A stretch of DNA of 64,000 nucleotides, taken from NCBI RefSeq assembly GCF_026805325.1, contig NZ_JAPRAT010000001.1, positions 1 to 64,000 of the forward strand. Direction: 5' to 3'. This document shows, one piece after another, positions 48,006 through 57,075 of this stretch. A program made the position numbers and the translations under genes. Each line of letters opens with the position of its first letter. The stretch's first letter is position 1. Origin of the DNA: Natronobacillus azotifigens. GTDB taxonomy: Bacteria > Bacillota > Bacilli > Bacillales > Amphibacillaceae. The notes beneath the pieces are model-generated. The model had not been told where the DNA came from, did not search any database, and saw nothing but the letters and a program-made list of their open reading frames with translations.

Positions 48006-48338
48006 TCATTGGTCGATCAATCCTTTGGTATAATCGATAGGCAAAGTGATCACAATACCCGTATCTTTCTTTGATAAATCGCCAACGATTCGTTCGATAC
48101 ATGTGATTGCTTTGTCTCTTTCTTCATCATCATGCACCACAACGAGTAAAGTCTGGTTCCGATCACCGTCATCTCCAAATTCAGCAAATCTTGCAAAAAA
48201 TGGAGTATAGTGTGCCATAATATGAGCCATTCCTTTACTTTCTATTACGGTAGCCCCTTTTATTTTTTCCTCGTAAAATTCATCGAGGATTTCCCCCATA
48301 AGATTGGGGTCGTTAATAATGGCTATCAGTAGCTTCAA
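48006..48338 (-). CDS. PII-like signalling protein
   Basis: 110-residue PII/GlnK-like fold protein: starts KLLIAIINDPNLM, has a T-loop-like region GATVIESKGMAHIMA and ends LPIDYTKGLID. TTG at 48338 is the likely start because AGGAGG lies seven bases upstream; a reading from 48386 lacks a site. Uridylylation Tyr is absent. Small PII-like proteins paired with antiporters or other transporters bind nucleotides and gate their partner; here the partner would be the antiporter just downstream. Confidence 0.75.
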   Translation of the reverse strand: MKLLIAIINDPNLMGEILDEFYEEKIKGATVIESKGMAHIMAHYTPFFARFAEFGDDGDRNQTLLVVVHDDEERDKAITCIERIVGDLSKKDTGIVITLPIDYTKGLIDQ

Positions 48339-48402
48339 GTTAATTCCTCCTGTATTTGAGTGATGTTTTTTTGTCATATATACCACTATATCACTGACGA
48401 TG

Positions 48403-48435
48403 GGTGCCTGTCACCCGTCGGTATATGTCGAAAAA
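48403..48435 (+). repeat. GGTGCCTGTCACC dispersed repeat, copy 4
   Basis: Core at 48403-48415, then CGTCGGTATATGTCGAAAAAAG, located between the PII-like gene and the YczE-type gene's terminator. Confidence 0.75.
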
Positions 48436-48475
48436 AGTGTCATACTATCCGAAAAGGTTAGTACGACACTTTTTT
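48431..48475 (-). terminator. Terminator of the YczE-type gene
   Basis: AAAAAAGTGTC / GACACTTTTTT with the inner ATACTATCC / GGTTAGTA pairing; usable on both strands. Confidence 0.8.
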
Positions 48476-49136
48476 ACTGTGTTTTATGAGCAGGTATTTT
48501 ACCTGTTAGGGTTTTTGCTTCTTTAGCAAGCATTGGTTCTGTCACGTTTTTTCTTAAATACTGAACGAAAGGTCCTATACAAAAAGCAGAGATTACTGTT
48601 GCAATACCAACTGTTGCACCGAGTGAGAAACCAACGACAACACAAGTGATATCGGTAATCACTCGAGCATAGGCAAAAGATATTTTGTTGTTGGTGACTT
48701 TCTTTATCACGAAAGCTAATGAATCATATGGGGCCATCCCCAATTCTGGTGTAATGTAAAGTGCCACTCCTAAACTAATAACGAGAACAGCCAGTGTCAT
48801 CATAGTCATTCGTATGGGGAGCACGGACAGATCACCAAAGTATTGGAGAAAATGATAGACAAAGAAGTCGGAGATAAAACCAATACCAACCATATTTACA
48901 ATTGTACCAAGCCCAATTAACTCTTTATAAAAAAGAAGGACAATAACGAATAAAATTGCATTCCATCCTAGTTGATAGATTGCAAATGACACATCAAGGA
49001 ATCCACTAACCCCTAAGTTCATGGTTGAAAATGGATCAGTCCCCAGCATACTGATACGTAGCAAAGCTACTGCTAACCCTATAAATAAATTTCCTAATAA
49101 CATCATACTTACGCGACGGCGAGTTAATTTTTGCAA
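48474..49136 (-). CDS. YczE/YitT-type membrane protein
   Basis: 220-residue protein with five or six membrane helices, of the YczE/YyaS family (N-terminal GLAVALLRISMLGTDPFST and the mid-protein ELGMAPYDSLAFVI repeat are typical). TTG at 49136 is the start codon, with GAGGAGGT seven bases upstream. In B. subtilis YczE affects bacillaene/surfactin production indirectly; true function unknown. Confidence 0.8.
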   Translation of the reverse strand: MQKLTRRRVSMMLLGNLFIGLAVALLRISMLGTDPFSTMNLGVSGFLDVSFAIYQLGWNAILFVIVLLFYKELIGLGTIVNMVGIGFISDFFVYHFLQYFGDLSVLPIRMTMMTLAVLVISLGVALYITPELGMAPYDSLAFVIKKVTNNKISFAYARVITDITCVVVGFSLGATVGIATVISAFCIGPFVQYLRKNVTEPMLAKEAKTLTGKIPAHKTQ

Positions 49137-49359
49137 TTGTTATACCTCCTCGATGCTTCGCCCTAATCTCTCCTACTTGTTCTTCTTTATTAACCTATGA
49201 AGAATAGTATACAGAAAAATGAAAGAAATCGATAGATTTTTTTGACGAAAGTCTTAGCTCTGATGTACCTGAAGCTATGAAAAAAGGGAGGGAAAAAATT
49301 GCGGTTATCCATAAAAGGGTTTACATTTAATAGGAAGAAAAAATTCGAGGAGGAATATC

Positions 49360-51146
49360 ATGATAAAATTTCCAAAACCAACAGTGGAGCAGTTTTTTCG
49401 TACATATGTCATTACAGATTTTACGGTAAGCGTGGATGAAAAGCACTTATTATTTAGTTCGAATATGGATGGGAAGATGAATTTGTGGGGAATGGATTTG
49501 CCGAACACAGCACCTTATTTGTTTGCGCATCATGATGAATCAGTCAATTTTATCAAATTCGATCCAAACAATCACTATGTTTTAGCTGGTTATGATAAAG
49601 ATGGCGATGAAAATTATCAGATTTATGCACTCCCTAGCGAGGGAGGGCTTCCACAACCCTTTATTACTGGTGAATCGGAAGAGAAGTATTATTTTACTCA
49701 TCTAAGTGAAGATGGTGAGCGCGTGTACTATATGACGTCAAAAGATAACCCATCCTTCTTAAATGCCCGTATGCGCAATCTTGTTGATGGTAAAGATATT
49801 TTAATTCATGAAGGAGAGATTTCACCGACAGAATTAGCAGCAGTATCTGAAGATGAAACGGCTTTTGTGTATTTACGCATGTTCGCGAATACGTATTCGA
49901 TTGGTTTTGTGCAAGTTGGAGAAGAAAATTACCCATTAACTCCAGACCCAGAAAAAGTTCATGTGACCTTCGAACTACATTTATTGACCAAGATACCATT
50001 TATTTTATCACGAATTATGATAGTGAATATAATTATCTTGCTCAGTTTGATCTGAAGCTAAAAAAATTCTCGCCTGTTTTGACTATTGCCAACGAGAGCA
50101 TTCAAGTGATTAAACATGATAAGGAGAATCAAGCACTTTACCTCGTTACAGAAAAAGGAGTAGAGGATATTTTATATCGTTATGATCTCGCATCTAGTGA
50201 GTTATTAAAAACCGGTACTCCTGTCGATGTGATTGAGAAATTACACATTGCCAAGTCTGGAACTCTATATTTGTTAGGAAGAAGCGGAACCGTCCCATTA
50301 AATCTATTTCAATCAATAGGAGCTGGGGAATGGAAACAATTGACGAATAATCGTGTACTTGGTTTAAATAGTACGGATATGGTCGAGCCAGACGTTGTCG
50401 CCTATACTTCTTTTGATGGACTAGAAATTGAATCGCTGTTATTTAAAGCGAAACCAGAATATGATAATGGTTATACCATTTTATGGCCACATGGGGGACC
50501 GCAAGCTTCAGAAAGGAAAATGTTTCGCTCGATGTTCCAAGCATTCTTAAATCGCGGTTACACCATTTTTGCCCCAAATTTCCGAGGTAGTACAGGGTAT
50601 GGATCATCGTTCGTGAAGATGGTCGAGCAAGATTGGGGAGAAGGTCCACGGTTAGATAATATCGCTGCGATTGAATGGTTATTTGAAAAAAACATTTCTA
50701 GTCCAGAAAAGTTATTTTTGGTAGGTGGTAGCTATGGTGGGTACATGGCGCTTCTACTACATGGTCGACATCCCGAATATTTCAAGGCGGTAATTGATAT
50801 TTTTGGTCCGTCAGATTTATTTACGTTTGTTAATTCTGTTCCACCGCACTGGAAACCAATTATGGAAAGATGGTTAGGTGATCCAGAACGAGATAAAGAA
50901 CGTTTCATTAAAGATTCACCGGTTACTTATTTGGATGGAATGACCAAACCAATGCTTGTAATTCAGGGAGCAAAAGATCCACGTGTAGTAAAAGAAGAAT
51001 CTGATCAAATCGTCGCAAAGCTAAGAGATAAGGGCAGAGATGTTGAATACTTAGTGTTAGATGATGAAGGTCATGGATTTTCCAAAAAAGAAAACGAGAT
51101 TAAAGTATATAGCTTAATGTTGGATTTCTTGGAGAAACACCAATAA
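49360..51146 (+). pseudogene. S9 prolyl-oligopeptidase family peptidase, frameshifted
   Basis: A single ~600-residue alpha/beta-hydrolase peptidase split into two frames. The 5' part (49360-50055, ATG with GAGGAGG) encodes the beta-propeller start; the 3' part continues one base back in phase and carries the catalytic GGSYGGYMAL serine, the Asp region DPRVVKEESDQ and the EGHGF histidine. Correct sequence switches from PDPEKVHVT to TFIDQDTIYFITNYDSEY around 49966-49985, consistent with a one-base deletion. No slippery heptamer is seen. Either a recent pseudogene or an assembly error; otherwise well preserved. Confidence 0.85.
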
Positions 51147-51153
51147 TCGATGA

Positions 51154-51194
51154 AAAAAAGAGCGCTGTGCCGCATAGGTGCAGCGCTCTTTTTT
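51154..51194 (+). terminator. Terminator after S9 peptidase
   Basis: AAAAAAGAGCGCTG / CAGCGCTCTTTTTT with a 13-base loop. Confidence 0.9.
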
Positions 51195-51373
51195 CTATAG
51201 TATAGGAAAGCATTTTTTTGCTGTACCAAAGGTTAGAGCCTTTATTTGTTATGAAAATAACCACGCGCGGAATGTTTTAGAATGGAGTAGTGGTACATGA
51301 AGAAAATAATTGGCTCAATATAATTGCATAACAAAAATAATAGTACCTCATAATAGTGAAAGAGGTGATGTAT

Positions 51374-51808
51374 ATGCAAAATGATGAAGGTATTGTTGTC
51401 GAGGAACTAAACACATTACTAAGAGGAACGTATATGGGAATTCGTACGTTGGAACATTATATCCAAAAAACAGACAATCAACAATTGAAGCAACAATTTC
51501 AAAGAATGCAACAAGAAGAAAAACAAAACGCTAATAAGTTGGCAGAGCGAATTCAGAATTTAAATGGAGCACCAGCCGATAGTGAGGGGTTCACAGGAGC
51601 AATACACAGCTATATGCATAAATGGACTACCCCTAAAGAATCAAAAGAAATGATTGAACAAGCAATAAAAGGGATGGACAACTATGGGGTAGCATATGCA
51701 GAAGAAGTGGTTAAAGGTGATATTGACCCTGAAAGTAAACGAATTGTAGAAGAAGTAATTAACACAAATCGCAATCATGCAGATCAGCTGAAACAAATAC
51801 AATTTTAG
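51374..51808 (+). CDS. DUF2383-like ferritin-fold protein
   Basis: 144-residue all-helical protein resembling the DUF2383/ferritin-like PA2169-type family: helices with LLRGTYMGIRTLEHYIQK, paired later with YGVAYAEEVVKGDIDPESK and NRNHADQLK. Some Glu/His positions that could bind metal are present but a complete di-iron set is not evident. ATG 51374 follows AGAGGTGAT. Possibly stress-related; function unknown. Confidence 0.6.
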   Translation: MQNDEGIVVEELNTLLRGTYMGIRTLEHYIQKTDNQQLKQQFQRMQQEEKQNANKLAERIQNLNGAPADSEGFTGAIHSYMHKWTTPKESKEMIEQAIKGMDNYGVAYAEEVVKGDIDPESKRIVEEVINTNRNHADQLKQIQF

Positions 51809-51903
51809 GTAAACGATGGAAAGATCACCATCCAGCAGTGCTGGTTGTGATCTTTTCTTATCTTAGATGAATCACCAATTCTGCCTAAAAAAATTAAAAG
51901 TAC

Positions 51904-51961
51904 TTGAAACTCCTCATGTATTAGTGTACTATCTAATTAGTACACTAATACATGAGGAGTT
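51904..51961 (+). promoter_or_regulatory. Promoter and 23-bp inverted repeat operator of the YtrA-type operon
   Basis: Promoter TTGAAA (51904-51909), 17-base spacer, TACTAT (51927-51932). Overlapping it is a perfect inverted repeat: arm 51908-51930, eight-base centre, arm 51939-51961. Its inner part AGTGTA...TACACT resembles YtrA-family operators. The right arm contains the GAGGAG ribosome site of the first gene. Confidence 0.85.
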
Positions 51962-51969
51962 GTTTGATT

Positions 51970-52755
51970 ATGACCCAACCGTTTATCGGATTACTAAGAA
52001 AAGATTATCGATTATTAAGAGCAGACCTATTGGTTTCATTTATTATTATGATGTTAGCTTTAGGTTTTGGAATTGTTGCATCTTTTTATACAGCCGAACC
52101 AGCTGGTACGATATTCATCTTAATCATGGCAAGTTTCGCAATGGTTGGATTTATTCCAATAATGATGCTTTCTATTTTATTAAAAGAAGGGAAAAACCAG
52201 TTGTGGCTATATAGTCCACGATCAAGCTATACGTTGTTCTTTTCAAAATTATTATTATGTATTGTTTTTCAAGTTATTTATCAGTTTATCTTGATTGGTT
52301 ATTTTGCTTTTTCGATGTATTCGTTTGGAGGAGAAGTATATCAACAGTTGGATCTGCAAGTATTTCTTACAATGGTAACTTTTGTTTTTTTTCTTCTCAT
52401 CTTTTATGGTCTTTATTTAACTTGTTGGGTTCTGTTTTATTGGACGCTTTACCACTCCTTAAATCGGTATCCTAGAATTCGATCGTTACGTTGGCTCATC
52501 ATCGCATTGATTTATTTTACTTATAATATACTTGAGGTCTTATCCATTCGATTTGAATCTGTTCGTCAATTTATCTTTCGCTACCGTTTCAACATCCAGT
52601 TCATGCCGCAGGTGAATTATGATGGCGCAACTTGGAATGTATATTTTGATGATTTCGTGGGCATCCCGATCATTCCAGCCTTTTACTATGTTTTCTTAAC
52701 CTGCTTCTTGTTTTATCTCTCAGCGAGATTGTTGACCAAGAAGGTAGAGGTGTAA
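51970..52755 (+). CDS. ABC-2-type membrane protein, first gene of YtrA-like operon
   Basis: 261-residue integral membrane protein with about six hydrophobic helices and no recognised catalytic motif; looks like an ABC-2-type permease subunit. ATG 51970 is used, with GAGGAG eight bases upstream; the in-frame ATG at 51952 lies within the operator arm. Its partners are the two ATPases and the second permease encoded downstream. Confidence 0.75.
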   Translation: MTQPFIGLLRKDYRLLRADLLVSFIIMMLALGFGIVASFYTAEPAGTIFILIMASFAMVGFIPIMMLSILLKEGKNQLWLYSPRSSYTLFFSKLLLCIVFQVIYQFILIGYFAFSMYSFGGEVYQQLDLQVFLTMVTFVFFLLIFYGLYLTCWVLFYWTLYHSLNRYPRIRSLRWLIIALIYFTYNILEVLSIRFESVRQFIFRYRFNIQFMPQVNYDGATWNVYFDDFVGIPIIPAFYYVFLTCFLFYLSARLLTKKVEV

Positions 52756-52757
52756 AT

Positions 52758-53126
52758 ATGTCGAAAGAATTTCAGTCATCCAAGCCGATATATATGCAAA
52801 TTGTCGATAGCATCGTGATAGATATTTTACAAAATAAACAAAAGCCAGCAGAGAAATTACCATCCGTTCGAGAAATGGCTGTGAAAATGGGTGTGAATCC
52901 GAATACAATCCAACGTGCTTATGGTGAACTAGAGAGGATGAATGTTGTGGAGACGAGGAGAGGGCAAGGTACGTTTGTGTTAGACAATGCCACATTATTA
53001 GATGAGCTAAAAACATCAATGCAAAAAGAGATCATTGAGAATTATGTGGAACAGATGTTGGAGATCGGTGTATCAAACAAAGATATGATTGAACAATTAC
53101 AAAATTATCTAGAAGGGTGTGAATAA
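52758..53126 (+). CDS. GntR-family repressor, YtrA subfamily
   Basis: 122-residue GntR regulator of the short YtrA type: N-terminal winged helix (KLPSVREMAVKMGVNPNTIQRAY) and a short dimerisation tail (about 75-122) without a large effector domain. It lies two bases after the permease and two bases before the first ATPase, and presumably binds the AGTGTA...TACACT palindrome at the operon promoter. In B. subtilis the YtrA regulon responds to cell-wall antibiotics. Confidence 0.9.
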   Translation: MSKEFQSSKPIYMQIVDSIVIDILQNKQKPAEKLPSVREMAVKMGVNPNTIQRAYGELERMNVVETRRGQGTFVLDNATLLDELKTSMQKEIIENYVEQMLEIGVSNKDMIEQLQNYLEGCE

Positions 53127-53127
53127 A

Positions 53128-53841
53128 ATGACGATTGCATTAAGGCAGGTTACGAAAAAATACGGAAGAGAATTCGCACTTAAAGAGGTTGATCTTCATC
53201 TGGAAAAAGGAAAGATTTATGGGTTGGTTGGACCAAATGGTAGTGGAAAATCTACAGCACTAAAAATGATGACAGGACTGGTTTTTCCAGATGGTGGTGA
53301 CGTCACTTTGAATGGTATAAATGTTACGCGAAAAACAACGGCAGATGTAGCTTATTTAACAGAGTTAGATATGTTTTACGAGTCATTTACTGTACAAGAG
53401 ACAGTAGACTTTGTAGCAAGTCAGTTTGCTAATTTTAATAAAAACAAAGCAAATGAACTTATAAACCAGTTAAAGCTAGATCCAAAGAAGAAAGTAAAAT
53501 CATTATCAAAGGGTAATCGTGGTCGATTAAAATTAGTCACGGCGTTGGCGCGCGATGCCGAGGTCATCTTATTGGATGAACCATTTTCAGGCTTAGACCC
53601 AATGGTCCGTGAAGCGACAGTGAAAAGTTTACTTCAATATGTTCAGCTTGATAAACAAATACTAGTGATCGCTACACATGAAATCAATGAAATAGAGCCA
53701 TTATTGGATCAAGTGATTGCGCTATATTATGGTGATATTATCGGGAAAGAGGATGTAGAAGTACTTCGTGAGGAACATGGGACATCGGTATTAGAATGGT
53801 TCAAAAATATTGTACATCAGAAAGAGGAGGGAGCGTTATGA
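53128..53841 (+). CDS. ABC transporter ATPase (YtrB-like)
   Basis: 237-residue ATPase with Walker A GPNGSGKST (about residues 36-44), a weak signature LSKGNRGRLK in place of LSGG, and Walker B VILLDEPFSGLDP. The ATG at 53128 is chosen over the GTG at 53119. Overlaps the next ATPase gene by four bases (ATGA). Confidence 0.88.
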   Translation: MTIALRQVTKKYGREFALKEVDLHLEKGKIYGLVGPNGSGKSTALKMMTGLVFPDGGDVTLNGINVTRKTTADVAYLTELDMFYESFTVQETVDFVASQFANFNKNKANELINQLKLDPKKKVKSLSKGNRGRLKLVTALARDAEVILLDEPFSGLDPMVREATVKSLLQYVQLDKQILVIATHEINEIEPLLDQVIALYYGDIIGKEDVEVLREEHGTSVLEWFKNIVHQKEEGAL

Positions 53842-54770
53842 CAACCGTACTCTCGATAGAAAACGTGAGTAAAACAATGGGCAAGAAAAAGATTATTGAT
53901 GACATTAGTCTAACGATTCAAGAGGGAGAAGTATTTGGATTGTTAGGTCCCAATGGTGCTGGAAAAACGACTACGATTCGAATGATCGTTGGATTAATGA
54001 AAATGACCAGTGGAGACATCGTAATTTGCGGAAATAGTATTAGAAAAGATTTTGAGCAAGCAATCAAGCACGTTGGTGCAATTGTGGAGAATCCAGAAAT
54101 GTATCAACATTTAACGGGTTATCAAAACCTTGTTCAATATGGAAGAATGCATAAACAAGTCAGTAAAGAAAAACTGAAGGAGACGATTGAGTTAGTTCGT
54201 TTAGGTGATCGGATTAACGACAAGGTAAAAACTTATTCGTTAGGAATGAAACAAAGACTTGGCCTCGCTCAAGCCTTATTACATGAACCCAAATTATTGA
54301 TTTTGGATGAACCTACGAACGGACTAGACCCCGCAGGAATCCGAGAGATGCGTGATCATCTACGTTTTTTAGCAAAAGAAAAACAGTTAAGTATTGTTGT
54401 TTCTAGTCATCTGTTATCTGAGATGGAGATGATGTGTGATCGAATTGCTATCATTCAACAGGGAAAATTAATTGCTGTTCATGACATCCATGAAGATACT
54501 ACTTACGACCAACCAGCCTATTCATTTGAAACAGGCTCTCTTGATAGTGCGTGGGTATGGCTAGAAGAAAAATGGAAAGTAGAACGTAATGAAGAAGGAT
54601 TTATTGTACATGCAACAAAAGAAAAAATTGCAAAACTAGTAAAAGAATTATCAAATTCAGATATTGATATATACGGTATTAAAAAGATAACCAGAACATT
54701 GGAAGATCGCTTTTTAGAAATAACCAAGCAACAAGGAGGGAAGGAAAATGTTTCGACTAATTCAAAATGA
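53838..54770 (+). CDS. ABC transporter ATPase (bacitracin-export BcrA type)
   Basis: 310-residue ATPase: Walker A GPNGAGKTT, signature YSLGMKQRLGLAQ, Walker B LLILDEPTNGLDP, and a C-terminal extension (about 220-310). It resembles BcrA-type exporters. ATG 53838 overlaps the previous stop (ATGA). Two different ATPases in one operon suggest a heterodimeric engine with the two permeases. Confidence 0.9.
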   Translation: MTTVLSIENVSKTMGKKKIIDDISLTIQEGEVFGLLGPNGAGKTTTIRMIVGLMKMTSGDIVICGNSIRKDFEQAIKHVGAIVENPEMYQHLTGYQNLVQYGRMHKQVSKEKLKETIELVRLGDRINDKVKTYSLGMKQRLGLAQALLHEPKLLILDEPTNGLDPAGIREMRDHLRFLAKEKQLSIVVSSHLLSEMEMMCDRIAIIQQGKLIAVHDIHEDTTYDQPAYSFETGSLDSAWVWLEEKWKVERNEEGFIVHATKEKIAKLVKELSNSDIDIYGIKKITRTLEDRFLEITKQQGGKENVSTNSK

Positions 54771-55701
54771 ATGGGGAAAAATCTTTCGTAAAAAAGCTAC
54801 TTTCATTATGATCGGCTTTCTTATTATAGCGGTGATTGGCTTTGGAGGTATATTGAAATATCTTGAACCTGAACAAGAGCAAGTGGAGCATCCAACGGAT
54901 TGGCAAGCGGAATTACAAGCTCAAATTGATTTTGATCAAGAGCAATTAGGAATGTATTCGAATGCCAGAATGGATATGGTATATAAACGAAATATCGCGA
55001 TTAATACGTATCGTATTGAACAAAATCTCCCGCCTAATCCAGAGGTACATGTCTGGGCATTTGTAGAAGAAGTGAAATTTCTTTTAAGTTTTGCTGGATT
55101 ATTTACAATTATTGTTGCAGCTGGAATTGTTTCTAGTGAATTTTCTTCGGGGACTATTAAATTATTATTAATTCGTCCAATCAGTCGTGTAAAAATATTG
55201 TTATCAAAATACACGACATCGCTTCTATTTGGTCTTTTTCTCATTGGTATCATCTATTTTGTTGCTAGTGTAATAGGATTTATCCTATTTGGATCTCCTT
55301 CCTCAGAAGCAGTTCATTTAGCATACCGAAATGGGACTGTTGTGGAACAAAGCATGCCAATTCAACTGATCAGCGACTATTTACTAAATTCAATCAATCT
55401 GTTAATGGTTGCGACAATGGCCTTTATGATTTCAGCCGTTTTTCGTAGTAACTCGTTTGCCCTAGCGATTGCGCTTTTCCTTTATCTAATGGGAGGTAAT
55501 ATTACAATGCTTGTAGCGAGTAGATTTGATTGGGCACAATATATTCTTTTTGCCAATACGGATTTAACTGTTTACACGGATGGTGTGCCCCCAGTAGAAG
55601 GGATGACATTGGCATTTTCCATTGGGATTTTACTAATATACTTTCTATTCTTTCATTTTCTAGCGTTTGGTGTTTTTCAAAAACGTGATGTTGTTGCTTG
55701 A
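54748..55701 (+). CDS. ABC-2-type permease, second
   Basis: 317-residue permease, with an N-terminal helix (about 17-33), a large extracytoplasmic loop (about 35-105) and five further helices (FSSGTIKLLLIRPISR is typical for ABC-2 permeases). ATG 54748 with GGAGGG upstream; it overlaps the end of the ATPase gene. Followed by a terminator. Confidence 0.85.
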   Translation: MFRLIQNEWGKIFRKKATFIMIGFLIIAVIGFGGILKYLEPEQEQVEHPTDWQAELQAQIDFDQEQLGMYSNARMDMVYKRNIAINTYRIEQNLPPNPEVHVWAFVEEVKFLLSFAGLFTIIVAAGIVSSEFSSGTIKLLLIRPISRVKILLSKYTTSLLFGLFLIGIIYFVASVIGFILFGSPSSEAVHLAYRNGTVVEQSMPIQLISDYLLNSINLLMVATMAFMISAVFRSNSFALAIALFLYLMGGNITMLVASRFDWAQYILFANTDLTVYTDGVPPVEGMTLAFSIGILLIYFLFFHFLAFGVFQKRDVVA

Positions 55702-55716
55702 AGTAAGAATAAAGAA

Positions 55717-55756
55717 CAGGCAGGATCTATACTTAGATCTTGCCTGCCTTTTTTTC
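55717..55756 (+). terminator. Terminator of the YtrA-like operon
   Basis: CAGGCAGGATCT / AGATCTTGCCTG (one G-T pair) with a six-base loop, then CCTTTTTTTC. Confidence 0.85.
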
Positions 55757-55793
55757 TTGCACTTAATAATTAGCAATCTTTTTTCACGGTCTC

Positions 55794-56600
55794 CTAAGAC
55801 GCCATTACTTCAGCAATCACTTTCATTTCTTCATGTTCAAGCATATTTTTTTCGACAATTTTAGTTACTTCTTTGTTCATATTGTCGCAAAGGTCTTTTG
55901 CTTCTTCTTTATCACCAACAATGTATATTTTTTGCCACTGATTGTCCTTTGAAAGCTTGTCTAATTTTGAAGCAAGGCTTTTGTACCAACGATATCGATT
56001 TGCTTCGAACCGTGATTCAAATTGGTCTTGCTTCGTACTTTTACCTCCAGCTCCCATTGTTACTTGTGCACGATGAGGGCCAGTATGTTGGCGCCAATCT
56101 TCTGTTTCTAAGTCTAACTCATATAATTGGGTATCCTTAAGTATGCCAAGTTCTGTATCCATTGTTTTAATCGCTTCTTTTTGCGTTAAAATGATACCAG
56201 TTTTAGGGAATTTGTGATAGATTTCTTTTAGCTGATCAACTTTTGCAGTTTCTTCCCAATAAAAATTACTTTCTACAGGGATTTGAAAAATTTCAGCAAA
56301 CCATATGGAATCATCAGGAGTTGCAAAGATAACGATGCTCTTTTTCAACTTTAATTCATTTTCATGAACGAAGCGTTCTACTTTTTCTTTTACCTTTTTG
56401 AAGTTACGTTTTTCCTCCCGATCGTTATCTTTTTTTAGATAGTTCTCAAAGCTATTTAATCCGTTTTTTAATTGAATTTTCCATTCTCCTCCTTGCTGAT
56501 CAGGATCAGCAGGATCTGTATTTAAATACATGCTGAAAACACGTTCTGGCTTTTCTAGATGGACACTTTCTAACTTTTTAATTTCCTTATTTATATCCAT
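55794..56600 (-). CDS. VLRF1-family, aeRF1-type release-factor-like protein
   Basis: 268-residue protein of the bacterial aeRF1-like (VLRF1) group: central TGPHRAQVTMGAGGKSTKQDQFESRF stretch (in two pieces about 185-210) where archaeal/eukaryotic aRF1 has its GGQ-type loop; here GAGGKS. C-terminal RNase-E/L30e-like fold (YIVGDKEEAKDLCDN). The family is thought to help release peptides or RNA from stalled ribosomes. ATG at 56600; a rather distant AGGAG lies 14 bases upstream. It sits convergent with the ABC operon. Confidence 0.8.
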   Translation of the reverse strand: MDINKEIKKLESVHLEKPERVFSMYLNTDPADPDQQGGEWKIQLKNGLNSFENYLKKDNDREEKRNFKKVKEKVERFVHENELKLKKSIVIFATPDDSIWFAEIFQIPVESNFYWEETAKVDQLKEIYHKFPKTGIILTQKEAIKTMDTELGILKDTQLYELDLETEDWRQHTGPHRAQVTMGAGGKSTKQDQFESRFEANRYRWYKSLASKLDKLSKDNQWQKIYIVGDKEEAKDLCDNMNKEVTKIVEKNMLEHEEMKVIAEVMAS

Positions 56601-56703
56601 AGTGATGCATCTACTCCTTTAGCATAAGTATTTTCTAGCTTATTAGTTATCTAACCTAAATGTGAGAAATTAAAACATCTGATAGGAAATTTCTTATCAA
56701 AAA

Positions 56704-56759
56704 TTTTATCCCGGAGCAAACGTTCGTAAGACTCCCACTGATTGAAGTTACACTTTATC
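56704..56759. repeat. Deletion derivative of family 1 repeat
   Basis: Starts TTTATCCCGGAGCA and ends ACACTTTATC; joined at CCCACT, the sequence common to both hairpin arms of the full element. The remaining 56601-57075 gap has only a stem-loop AAGCGGAAGAC / GTCTTCCGCTT at 56910-56946. Confidence 0.65.
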
Positions 56760-57075
56760 TATCGAAAAAATTTTGCTGAAGTAGGATTAGTAGTATCTCA
56801 TACGAAGAGAGAGGGATTAGGGTACTTGTTCATCGCAGGAATCGGAGCATAGCAAAAAGTGAATGAACGCGCGGGTTCTATAAACCTATAAATGTATGGA
56901 TTAATCTAAAAGCGGAAGACGTTTCCTAAGGGGAAGTCTTCCGCTTCATATATCATTGTGTAAACAACTGTAGAAACGTTCTTGAAGAATCAGAGAAAAA
57001 ACAGATCTTGGCACTCTTAATACAATCCACCATATTTCAAGAATGTAAAAATCTGTAACTGGTATCCATTTGACC

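Noticed and set aside
49930..49980. Programmed -1 frameshift in the S9 peptidase gene
   Set aside because: Only an A5 run and no slippery heptamer with downstream structure is seen; such peptidases are not known for recoding.
52720..53019. 99-codon minus-strand frame across the GntR gene
   Set aside because: Shadow of the GntR coding sequence.
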